A stretch of 22,253 bases of DNA from Mesaphorura yosii (Eukaryota > Arthropoda > Collembola > Poduromorpha > Tullbergiidae): contig WIXG01000772.1 of assembly GCA_009869945.1 (NCBI GenBank), positions 1 to 22,253 on the forward strand. Direction: 5' to 3'. The notes under the pieces are model-generated. The model worked only from the letters and a program-made list of their open reading frames with translations. It did not search any database and had not been told where the DNA came from. Both the position numbers and the translations under genes were made by a program. Below, in pieces: positions 9,825 to 18,202 of this stretch (position 1 is its first letter; every line of letters begins with the position of its first letter).

Positions 9825-9873
9825 CGGCCGAATTTGTATACTTTTAATATAGTAGGTTTCTAAACTCAAGTCG

Positions 9874-9879
9874 AATAAA
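9874..9879 (+). promoter_or_regulatory. Polyadenylation signal AATAAA of GLYAT-like gene 2
   Basis: Canonical AATAAA, 50 bp after the TGA at 9822-9824. Confidence 0.65.
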
Positions 9880-10648
9880 GACTATTCATTTAATCAGGCG
9901 ACCTGAGCCGAACTGTATTAGATTCGTGACGAATGAGAAAATAAGATGAGCAGCTTCTGCAGCTCCAGACACGAATTCGTCTGGCGCACGCTATGACGTA
10001 GCAATAACTGTCCAGCTGATGCAGATAAGGACACTGACCGCAAGTCTGTTGAATGTTGTGTCTGGCCGTCAGCCAGCGGTAGCCTCCGCGTCTGCTTGCA
10101 ATATTACGAGAAAATACGCGGTCTAATTAAGCAACGGTTTGGAAGTGGGAAGGCGAATGCAGAGAGTTTCGAGCTGACAGAGTCCCACATGCCTGATTCC
10201 CATGATTGGTGGCTGAAGGAGCCCGATGAAGAAACGGGCACCCGAAACTCGCTTTCCACCCCAAAAGCAGGCATCTGGATTTGATAGCTCTACAATTATT
10301 ATAAATAAGTAAGCAATTTGGAATAATTTTGCGGCTAAGAATTAAGCAAATGACAAACAAATTCAACGTATACTTTCGCGTAAATAACACTGCGTACTTT
10401 AAAAGAATCGAATCAGAGTCGCCCTGAATTCGCGAATTCCGTGAATCGCGAATCCGCATTCCAATTCCAGAAATTGGTTCAAGGTGCTAAAGTGTTTGTT
10501 GTTTCGCAATCTGCGAGCTGTTTACCTCTGCCGTGGAAGGTCGCTTGCGAATTGTCCGACAGCAACCTGTGCCAATTCGTGGAAAATGGAAAATGCAAAT
10601 TTTAAAGCTGGATGCCTGTTGGTTCATTCATTTTACCAGAGACATTGC
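9880..10648. other. Intergenic, no supportable gene
   Basis: About 770 bp. One open frame (10096-10284, no ATG start) contains a hydrophilic stretch SHDWWLKEPDEETG but lacks splice context or homology I can recognise. The rest is AT-rich. Confidence 0.45.
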
Positions 10649-10655
10649 TATAAAA
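10649..10655 (+). promoter_or_regulatory. TATA box (TATAAAA) of the secreted-protein gene
   Basis: TATAAAA, followed by TCAAGT at 10675-10680 about 28 bp downstream as a possible initiator, and by the ATG at 10727. Confidence 0.45.
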
Positions 10656-10726
10656 TTGCGAAAGGTTACGACAGTCAAGTATAACAGGCTTAAGGGCATT
10701 CAGCACTTCACTGCGGGTCAGTCAAA

Positions 10727-11338
10727 ATGAAGCCATTCGCCGTCATTACTCTTGCCATTCTCAGTATTTTGGCCCCGACTTGGGCAAAATTGGCCGAAAT
10801 CGCGCCGACGCCCAAACTCTCCGATTACGCGGAGGCCGGAGGACGACAGGAGACAAGGTTCGCGATTGAACGTCCGTTTTCTGAAAATTTCAGTGCTTAG
10901 CTGCTGATTCCATCTCTTTCCAGCGACAAAGTTCAGAATCCCGTCCCGGGCCAGTGTCCGAAGATCGGCAAGCCTTTGTCCGAGGTCTCCATCACCGTAG
11001 GCGAAAAGAACGGGTTCTTCTACACAGTCGATGGCTTCACGTACTCCCCCGAGAAAATCTCCGTCTCGGGCTTGTACTTCAACGACGAGTACGCTCACCG
11101 CGGGTACGTGAACCTGTTTCTCGGTGTGGAGTCGGGCATCTCGTACTTTGACGTCCGACCGAAGGGCGGAGACACCCTCATCTCAGTCGACAACTTCAAC
11201 TACCAGCGTTTCTACTTTGAGGTCCACGCCCCGTACCCCGTCACCATCCGCAACCTGTACATCAGGCAGTTCAATGCGACGGCGATCCTCGTCGACGGAC
11301 CGTCAAGGAGCGCGCCGTACTTCAAGCATGCTAATTAA
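10727..11338 (+). CDS. Secreted protein of unknown function, 181 aa, 2 exons
   Basis: Exons 10727-10857 and 10924-11338; donor AAG|GTTCGC, acceptor CTCTTTCCAG, phase 2. The N-terminus MKPFAVITLAILSILAPTWA is a clear signal peptide. The mature protein has one cysteine (GQCPKIG), no membrane helix, and an alternating hydrophobic/polar pattern typical of a beta-sandwich (ITVGEKNGFFYTVDGFTY, GYVNLFLGVESGISYFDV, VTIRNLYIRQF). Codon use is strongly G/C-ending. The GYVNL core and beta pattern recall small arthropod secreted proteins of the MBF2/salivary-peptide type, but this is only a weak impression and I give no family. It is convergent with the four-helix membrane gene. Confidence 0.8.
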
Positions 11339-11367
11339 AGTTGGAGTTGTCGAGTAGTTAGGCAAGG

Positions 11368-11373
11368 ATTAAA
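11368..11373 (+). promoter_or_regulatory. Variant polyadenylation signal ATTAAA
   Basis: ATTAAA, 30 bp after the stop of the secreted-protein gene; the commonest variant of the canonical hexamer. Confidence 0.35.
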
Positions 11374-11461
11374 CGCAGATAATGGTATAAATTATATTTG
11401 TGGATTTTGGAAATCAAAAGCACCAAGAGAAATTCTTTCCGGATCAAAAAGTGATGGATTC

Positions 11462-12056
11462 TTATCTTTGGCGAGACGCGTCGAAGTTGAAACCCGACCG
11501 ATCTAATGCGTAGACTGCGAGCGTCGCCACGAAGGCGTAAATGAAATCGATTCCAGTCGCCGCCAGGAAGGCTTTTGCTTTCGTCCTGCGGTCATCTTTG
11601 ATCACGTACCAGGAGAGTGTGTCAGCACCCTTCTCCATGGGAAGCGAGAAGGCAACGATGGCACCAATTACGATGAGAATATGTAAAAAGCACCAAAGAT
11701 GCCATTTTTGGAGTATCGCCTGGAAGACAAAGAAGAAATTATGCACATGAACGAATCACCCTTCGGGTGCCAGTAAATTCCTACCGTTAAGCATGCCGCA
11801 AGCTGAAGGGCCGCCGTCCCGATTCCAAAAGCTGCCCCAATCACATAGTACTTCAGAATCGTGCACAACTCAATTTTGAGCGTGCAATTTTCGTGAGCAC
11901 GTCGCCAGTCTTCGAGAAAGAGCGACGAGGTCACGAGCAGGGCGACTGCGAGCGGCTAAAACGCATAAGTTAATTAAATCCAATGAGAGTACAGAAATTC
12001 ACGCTTGAAAAACTTACCAGCGAAATAACGGAAATGACTTGAGCGATTAGCACCAT
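11462..12056 (-). CDS. Four-transmembrane small membrane protein, 155 aa, 3 exons
   Basis: Exons 12056-12018, 11955-11785 and 11719-11462 on the reverse strand, all GT/AG (donors GTAAGT and GTAGGA), both introns phase 0. Hydropathy by eye gives four helices: about residues 2-27 (VLIAQVISVISLPLAVALLV), 49-70 (YYVIGAAFGIGTAALQLAAC), 77-95 (LWCFLHILIVIGAIVAFSL) and 124-145 (FLAATGIDFIYAFVATLAVY). The loop after helix 1 is short (EDWRRAHENCTLKIELC) and the one after helix 3 is basic (KDDRRTKAK). This is the layout of small MARVEL-like or insect orphan four-helix proteins; I cannot assign a family. All exons show coding bias and consistent phases, so the gene itself is well supported. Confidence 0.78.
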
Positions 12057-12452
12057 TTATGCAGCAATAAATTATGGACCCGATTCAATTGGCACAGGCG
12101 TAGGCACACGGCCGAAGATTGACAATTGTCGATTGAATTCGCTTCCCGGAATTGGAATTCCTGCGTCCAAAGTGTCATCGTGAGCCGTGTCCTTCGTCCT
12201 ATTACGAATACGAGTGATTAGATAAATTATGATGAAATGCACGGCTGAGTCTGAAGTCTAACCTCGGTACATCTGTGCCAGTTGCTTGCTGTTACTGTGG
12301 AAGGTATTTTTATGTAAACAACTGCTAACGCGAGGTTCGTCCGTCCGTCCGGAGAGATAAGCTCGCATCGCACGAGCACTCCGCTCTTACGAAACACGAA
12401 ATAGTGAACACTTGCGCTTTCGCATATGCCTGCCTGCATAGCACTTGTGTGG
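12057..12452. other. Intergenic, no gene seen
   Basis: About 400 bp between the start of the four-helix gene and the 3' end of the type I membrane gene. It should contain the promoter of the former; no obvious TATA box. Confidence 0.4.
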
Positions 12453-12458
12453 TTTATT
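12453..12458 (-). promoter_or_regulatory. Polyadenylation signal AATAAA of the type I membrane protein gene
   Basis: TTTATT on the plus strand, 62 nt past the stop at 12520 on the gene strand. Confidence 0.5.
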
Positions 12459-12519
12459 AAAGACGATTGAAATTAAAGGATGTTTACAAACACATAGTCA
12501 TAGTTATAATAAATTACAA

Positions 12520-13622
12520 CTAGTAAACAGTGATGCGGTGTGTCGGAAGCTCGTCGCCCATTCCCAACTCCGGATCCACCACGTTCACTCCATTGCACTC
12601 TTTCGCCTTGGTCCGTGCTGGCTTCGACGGCACGGGCTGCAACACAAATGGGTTGACGGCTTTGGCTGGCTGCATCGCCACCGGCTTCGAATTCACGAGC
12701 GTGCCCGTGATCGTCAGCTGTGGCTGTGACTCTGCATTGATGGCTTGAGTAGTTTCTTCTGGCTCTGTCACGACAGTCGACGTGCTCGGGAACGAGTAAG
12801 GCGTCTTGATCGGGTAATTCGTCTTATTCCATTCTTCGGGGCTCGGAATTTCTAGGTGAATTGATTCTGGCACCGCGTGCGGCCGCACGGACTTGCCGTT
12901 GCCCGTCTCTCCTCCATTGGGATTGATTTTTTGATCGTGAGACGGAAGAAATGAAGGGCGAGTCACTCCTCGGCCTTTTGGTTCCACCGGTGCCTTGCCG
13001 AACGAATGCGAGCCAGATCCTCCGTGCTTGAGGAGCCGCCTGGACTTGAACCAGAAATATACGCCAGCAATTATTACGCCAAACAGAATAAACGCCGAGA
13101 GTCCAATGAAGACGAGGGCAGTTGGGCTCAACACAGGCTGATTGACGCCGGTGCTTAATTCACTTCGCCTAGATGCGAAGAAACAAATGAATGACATTAA
13201 TGCAATCTGCATAGGATTATTCCAAAAAGAACCTGGAATACTTACTCTTCATCTGAAAATGGAAACTTTGGGAGCCGGCTTGTGGCCGCCGTAGGTGGAG
13301 GAGCTGACGGGGAATGTGGAGTTGACAGCCGGTTCGGCGGTTTGGTCAGATTCGGTCTCCTTGTGATACGTGGTGGGTTGGTATTCTGAAATTGAGGTGG
13401 GAGCGTGGGAAACGTGAAAAGTAGCTCGCTGTCGTCTCCGAACACGAATAGGTCGTCATCTGGAAATATTAAGCCCCTGAAAGCACACGAAGTCGGCTTG
13501 GAATGACTTGCACTTTAATTAACTTTATTAAGACAGAAGCTTAGCTAGAAATCTGCTTTACCTTCTCTCCATTCAATGTCAACAAATCCAGCAACGTGGT
13601 AAAAGCTTATCGGAAACTGAAG
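12520..13622 (-). CDS. Type I single-pass membrane protein with proline-rich ectodomain (5' end not found)
   Basis: Exons on the reverse strand: 13622-13562 (acceptor CCCTCAG, first found), 13459-13246 and 13168-12520; donors GTAAAG and GTAAGT; phases agree (1, 2). The protein reads LQFPISFYHVAGFVDIEWRE, an acidic/hydrophobic stretch DDDLFVFGDDSELLFTF, a proline/threonine/serine-rich stalk (PPRITRRPNLTKPPNR, PSAPPPTAATSRLP), a membrane helix (ALVFIGLSAFILFGVIIAGVYF) followed by the basic stop-transfer FKSRRLLK, and a long polar cytoplasmic tail ending HRITVY. The stalk is likely O-glycosylated (inference). The start codon and signal peptide must be in a further upstream exon that I could not place between 13623 and about 14500. 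No family recognised; it has the architecture of a cell-surface receptor or adhesion protein. Confidence 0.68.
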
Positions 13623-14526
13623 CTGAGGGACTCGAAAGATGATTGTAACCGATTTACTTGCGTCACAGTGACAATTCAATCACAAACTATAAAGACTGAC
13701 TGACCAGGCTCAAGACTCCAAACTCCAGAAGGAAAATGCTATAAAAATGAACTGAACTGAACGCTTGCTTGTGGTTGTAATTGTGACTGACTTTGCTTGT
13801 CCGCTGGCTTCCGTTCCATTTTTCTCAATTTTGACTTCATATGTATTGGCATTTGGCATGCGCGAGTCCAAGTCAAGCCACTTCCATTTCTGGCAATTTC
13901 TAGCTACGCTACAGCTAAATTCTATCAACAGGAAACTAAAAATGAATTCATTTGATTCACGTCACGACCTTGTCATCGTCATCGTAAACCGTCTAGACGT
14001 CATATCCTCATGTCCTAACGAAAATCGAACCGCGAATTACTCCACAACCGAACAGATTTGCACAAGCAAGCTTTGAATTGAAGATGGCAACAAATGTTTT
14101 GAGGCGAAACTCCAACAAGTTCCAGTCCCAGCAGTCCCAGGACTGGCTACAATTCATTACAATTACACACACGTCCAGAATCCAGATGCAATTGACAATT
14201 ATCGACGCAGGTGCATGACTCCTGAAAATTGAATTGTGCCCAAGAAACCAGTTTACGTGCCTCAGGAAACCCGTGCACGTGTGAAGTAGGAGTAACGCGA
14301 ACCAAGAACCGCTGCCACATGTTTCAAGGTTTTTAAAACGCCAACACTGGACTATGAACACAATAAACACTTGAACGGTCTAAATAAACTCCCTCCTCGT
14401 GGCATGTCAACGGCATGAGGAAATCCAGCTCCAGCTTATGTTCGTTCTTCGTTCTAAAAGCCGATGTTGCTGAACGATTGATTCCAGTAACTAATTTGCA
14501 CTTCAAGGCAGCATAGCAGTCCAAAA
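13623..14526. other. Region expected to hold the 5' exon(s) of the type I membrane gene; nothing assignable
   Basis: Several open frames exist on both strands (13710-13928 -, 13765-14076 +, 14008-14370 -, 14333-14575 -), none with an ATG in good context joined to compatible splice sites. TATA-like sequences occur near 13688 and 13741. The missing first exon(s) of the neighbouring gene may be here. Confidence 0.35.
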
Positions 14527-15052
14527 GTGACGAGTAAACGGGAAATTGAGCAAGACGGCTGCAGCTCAGCCCCACTTATAATCGCTCTATTCGCTCTGCT
14601 GTCAATCGGCCGTGACGATGGTGTGAATATCCTCGCCTACTTTGGAATCTCTGGGCTTATCCACATCATTTCAGTTTCGCCCGTCCTCGAACGCCTGGCG
14701 GCTCTCGGCCACAACGTGACGCTGATGACTCCTTTTCAGCCTCGCAATCTGTACCCTAACATTTCAGTCATTTACGCCGGAGAGATTTACGAAATACTCA
14801 AGGATCAATAGGACGAAGGCGCCGACTCAATTGCCGTTCAGGAGCCTGGGATGACCCACCTGATTTGGTAAGCCCGGAATAGCCCTGGCGCCTGGCACCT
14901 GACACGAAAACTGACATGCCTGCTTTTTGTTTTTGTTTCACAGGGAAGGAATTTTGGACAACGCGCTTCTCACCTGCAAAACCTTTGTGGAGGCTCCAAG
15001 TTTCCAGCGACTGATCCACGACACGAGGTTTGACGAGGCCTTGAATAGCTAG
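14527..15052 (+). pseudogene. UDP-glycosyltransferase pseudogene, N-terminal fragment
   Basis: The reading GVNILAYFGISGLIHIIS, PVLERLAALGHNVTLMTPF and YAGEIYEILKD is the N-terminal acceptor-binding half of an arthropod UGT, with a hydrophobic leader (LIIALFALLSI). Two exons can be read: 14527-14867 (donor GTAAGC) and 14944-15052 (acceptor TTTCACAG), phase 2, giving THLIWEGILDNALLTC and FQRLIHDTRFDEALNS. The gene is dead: no ATG opens the frame, an in-frame TAG lies at 14809-14811, and the reading stops at TAG 15050-15052 before the sugar-nucleotide-binding half. Family members add sugars to small lipophilic compounds in the ER lumen. It matches the start of the UGT at 17644 (both have NILAYFG), so the two are relics of one UGT cluster. 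Confidence 0.82.
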
Positions 15053-15083
15053 TACTAGAAGGAAGTCTCTACATTAGTCTTAC

Positions 15084-15493
15084 CGAGTGGCTGGTACAAG
15101 CTCAAGAGCTGGTTGAAGAGAGCGATCAGGCTCCCTCGCGAAATAGCAAACCCGATGATAAATACCGCTATGAGAATGTAGGAAACCGTCAGCGACATGA
15201 ATATCACCTGAAGTGCCAAGTCGAATGTCCAAGCATTCCAGAGAAGAATCTCCGCAACACGGAGCAGTGACAGAAGCACCCAAAACGCGGTGCAGATGGA
15301 CACCACGACATGACAGGCTTTCTTCAGGGTTGACTTCGTAACGCGTAGGGAGTTCGTACGCTCATACCAGTCAGCACCAACTCCGAAAAGGTTTGAATTG
15401 ATTTTCGCAATGTACCTCACAACCCGAAGCTCACTGTTAGTCTTCACCTCGACTTGATCGCAGGAATTGGACTGCACGTGGAAGGGAGCCGAT
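15084..15493 (-). CDS. Chemoreceptor-like (gustatory/odorant receptor type) exon, isolated
   Basis: One exon on the reverse strand with a plausible acceptor (GAACCTCAG) and donor (CTCG|GTAAGAC), 136 codons, entering in phase 2 and leaving in phase 1. It encodes a polar stretch, then two hydrophobic helices (HVVVSICTAFWVLLSLLRVAE and ALQVIFMSLTVSYILIAVF), then SRGSLIALFNQLLSLYQPLG. The pattern of a cytosolic segment followed by helices and the FNQLL loop is that of arthropod 7-TM gustatory/odorant receptors, which are ligand-gated channels; assignment is by pattern only. No start exon is seen upstream and downstream exons would run into the UGT pseudogene on the other strand, so this is probably a relic, or a gene with long introns. 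Confidence 0.5.
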
Positions 15494-16785
15494 CTGAGGT
15501 TCAAATATCCCCGTTATATTGCTTGTGATTTGAATAATATGAAACAGTGTTCCCTTTTGTGCAATTAAAGTGAAAATTAAATTGTATTTGTTTCAAAATT
15601 ACAGAAAGGTCATCGAAGCTTTGCTAAGCATAGGTTGCAAGGTTAAAGTACAGGGGAAAAATATTCGATGAAGCAACTGAGGCGGTGTCACGCTCGTGCC
15701 CTTGCCGAGCTCCGTCTCGCAATCACAAATACTAAGTTAGTCATTTGAATTTGAACTTGAGCTGACTCGTGGAAGCCTTCCATTCTGTCAGAACTTGAAA
15801 TAAAGTCGCACGTAGCACTAAATTGCCAGGCAATTGTGAAACACTCGCCACCTCTAACGAATAACGAATAAATTCAAGTCCAATTAAATTTGCTGTGGAA
15901 ATTACTGAGAGGTAAACTTAGTTAAACATAGGTAATGGGTTCAAAAACCAGGAAAAAATACTTGTCTACTGCAGAAGAATGCGGCGGGTCAAACTCATCC
16001 TGCACTCCTTCTCTCAGTAGTAATTGATTAACATTGCGAAATCTTCATTCGAATTTATGCACACGATGAATGATTGCCGATGTTGAATCGCCAAGGCAAT
16101 TTACTAATGCGTGGTTGGTTGAATGTACTCTAATTACATATTTGTGAATTTGTATTGAGAAAGAGGCAATACATATCGAAGAACGCCCACAGTCCAGAAT
16201 GCAACTTTAAAAGCTTAGATAATTGATTTAGTTGCGCGTGTAATCGTTTTTAGATTTTTGTGCAGCCTTCCTAATTCTTTAATTATGGATTTTCGAATGC
16301 TCGAAGCATCTACGCATTACAAGTATGCCTGAGAACCTGCGGACACCGTGGAATTTTGGAAGTACTTTAAGCCGGTTGTTGGGAACAGGCATAAAGTTAA
16401 TGCTGTAATAAGCAAAAGTAATTGTTGCAGCAGCGATTCATATGGTGGCCTCAGAGATAGGAAAAACACAAGCTTAGGATAGGAGCTTGAATACAAGTAA
16501 TCGTCTTACAGAGGTAGTTGACCAAAATTATGCCGATGATAGTGGCAATGAAAAAAGTATGCATAAAATCAGAAGTACACCTCACGCTCCCAAAATAGAC
16601 AAATCTACAAAAGATGTGCTAATAAAGAATCACCATTAAGTTCGTTAGTCAATTCCCGGAACCGGCGAACATCTTAGCTTAATTAAATTCAATTGAATCT
16701 AGCAAAACCAAGGGAAGGCGAAAGAATTTCACCGTGCCTAAATTACGCTTCCTTATGTTCAGTTCTCTGCTCTCGGGGCACCACA
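15494..16785. other. Intergenic, no gene seen
   Basis: About 1.3 kb of AT-rich sequence with no long open frame on either strand and no recognised repeat. If the chemoreceptor-like exon belongs to a live gene, its first exon should lie here. Confidence 0.5.
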
Positions 16786-17475
16786 ATGGGAATCACGAAC
16801 ACACCAGACTCGAAGCACTTTTCGTCTTGGACTTTCGGAGCCCTCATTATTGTGTCTGTCGCGGAATGGACACCAGCAGAAGCTCAAAGGAATCAGCCAT
16901 CGCCCATCGTGGCTCAAACGTGCGCCGCTTACGGCGGCGTGTGCATTTATCAGTGGTGGAGCGACTGCCAGTCCAAACCTGTCAGAAACGCCACTCGTTC
17001 GAGGCTGTTTCAGTGGCCAGCCAAACACGGGCATGTGCTTTTGCGTCGGGACGTACAAAAACTCAACCAGCGAGTTGGGACGACGCGGATGGAATTTTAA
17101 CGTGCGTCCCTGGCATGGGATACGGCGAACCGTGCAACGCGAGCATTCCCTGCAAGAAGCATATGAACTTTTACAGTTCTAACTTACTTGTTACTTACGT
17201 TAAGCGATTGGACTCAAATTATTTCCAACGTAAGTCTTAGGTCTTAGGAACAATTACTTAACGCAAGTAAAATAAGTTTGAACTCATTTAATTTACGTAG
17301 AGGTACGGGCGAACTTAATTGAATCATGTGAGAGAGAACAGGAGCAAAACAACGGGCCACATATGTATATCTACACGACTGGATTACGGAGATACCAACG
17401 GTTACATCATCAAGAGCACCAGACATGTATCATGCCTGAAGCGCAAGCTGCACGTCTACGATCTGCGACACTAGT
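16786..17475 (+). pseudogene. Frame-broken gene for a secreted cysteine-rich protein
   Basis: From ATG 16786 the frame gives MGITNTPDSKH, a hydrophobic leader (FGALIIVSVAEWTPAEA, likely signal peptide) and TCAAYGGVCIYQWWSDCQSK. Coding-like sequence then continues in a second frame (RGCFSGQPNTGMCFCVGTYK, about 17005-17060) and a third (GILTCVPGMGYGEPC, NASIPCKKHMNF, about 17090-17170), to an excellent donor CAAC|GTAAGT at 17231. A second exon from about 17302 (acceptor TTTACGTAG) reads VRANLIESCEREQEQNNGPH, then shifts frame to DYGDTNGYIIKSTRHVSC, ending TAG near 17475. The cysteine spacing suggests a defensin-like or EB-like disulfide-rich peptide. At least three single-base frame breaks point to a pseudogene, or to indel errors in the assembly. 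Confidence 0.45.
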
Positions 17476-17643
17476 GCGTGCAACCAATCGTTGCTTAAAC
17501 GTTATCATATCACGATGAGTTTTTAGGTTTTTTGTTCACAGATCGACAAGCTATTAAGCGTCAGTCTTAATTTGATTCTTCTGTCGATTAGCAGCCACCG
17601 ATTGTCCAGTGATCATTGACTCTCGCTCGTGCCCTATTCAAGC

Positions 17644-17795
17644 ATGAAAATCTTCACGAGATTCCATCCAACAATTGTCGTGGCGCTTCTGGTGGTCTGC
17701 TGCTCATCGCGTGCTCATTCTGCAAATATTCTCGCGTACTTTGGAGTCGCCAGCCTCAGCCACGCCAGCTCGTTACTGCCTGTCCTGGAAGAATT
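17644..17795 (+). pseudogene. UDP-glycosyltransferase first exon, interrupted by the transposon
   Basis: The ATG at 17644 opens MKIFTRFHPTIVVALLVVCC, a good ER signal peptide, followed by SANILAYFGVASLSHASSLL and PVLEE, the start of a UGT N-terminal domain. After 50 complete codons the reading runs into the transposon terminus at 17796. The leader and first domain look intact, unlike the pseudogene at 14527, so disruption may be recent. The rest of the gene should lie just beyond the window end, where the element stops at 22252. Confidence 0.75.
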
Positions 17796-17828
17796 CCCGG
17801 GAAACATTTTTTGTTGGCAGAATGTTGG
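17796..17828 (+). repeat. Left terminal inverted repeat region of the transposon
   Basis: Outer end CCCGGGAAAC matches 9 of 10 bases of the right end read inward (CCCGAGAAAC). The inner 18-mer TTGTTGGCAGAATGTTGG at 17811-17828 recurs exactly, inverted, at 22208-22225. The spacer between outer and inner block is 5 bp here and longer on the right. Confidence 0.75.
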
Positions 17829-18086
17829 CCCAAACTCGTTGGCCCACTCTTATGTTTGGCCATCGGGATTACGTTGGGATGCTGTTGATGGCATAACGTT
17901 AGCCCTTTCTTGTCGGAAAGTTGGCTCATCATTGGCTATTTGTTGTACCAGTGACGTGCCCCTATTCATAAAGTGTTGGCTAACTCAGGGTCATTTATGA
18001 TGGCCCAAAGTTTACCCAACCGTGGTGCCAGGTTGGGCCATTAAGTGCTCCAATTTATGAATGCTTATTTGCCAATGCTGGCCCAA
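17825..18086 (+). repeat. Left subterminal TGGCCCAA motif array
   Basis: TTGGCCCA at 17825-17832 and 17839-17846, TGGCCCAA at 18001-18008 and 18079-18086, all in the same orientation, plus one inverted TTGGGCCA at 18033-18040 and degenerate copies (TTGGCCA near 17856). Such arrays in EnSpm/CACTA elements bind element-encoded proteins. Confidence 0.7.
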
Positions 18087-18145
18087 CAGCTCGTATCAAG
18101 TTCAGCCCAAAATTAAAATGAGTTACAAAAATTCACATAGTAAAT

Positions 18146-18151
18146 TTTATT
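18146..18151 (-). promoter_or_regulatory. Polyadenylation signal AATAAA of the transposase transcript
   Basis: TTTATT on the plus strand, about 52 nt after the transposase stop on the gene strand; likely the shared 3' end of both transposon genes. Confidence 0.55.
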
Positions 18152-18202
18152 TACAATAACAGAGCTAGGAAGATAATTCTAAATCATAGAACAATTGCAA
18201 TA

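Noticed and set aside
9399..9869. 156-codon reverse ORF over GLYAT-like gene 2
   Set aside because: Antisense shadow of the conserved GNAT exon, with no family resemblance of its own.
10096..10284. Plus-strand ORF containing SHDWWLKEPDEETG
   Set aside because: Lacks an ATG start and convincing splice sites; no neighbour exon found. Could be a stray exon, but unsupported.
13765..14076. Hydrophobic plus-strand ORF (LVVVIVTDFACPLASVPFF)
   Set aside because: Poor codon bias, no supported ATG, and the hydrophobic run stems from low-complexity sequence; not convincing as a receptor exon.
14008..14575. Reverse ORFs of 80 and 120 codons considered as missing exons of the chemoreceptor-like or type I membrane gene
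   Set aside because: No compatible splice phases and no motif continuity with either gene.
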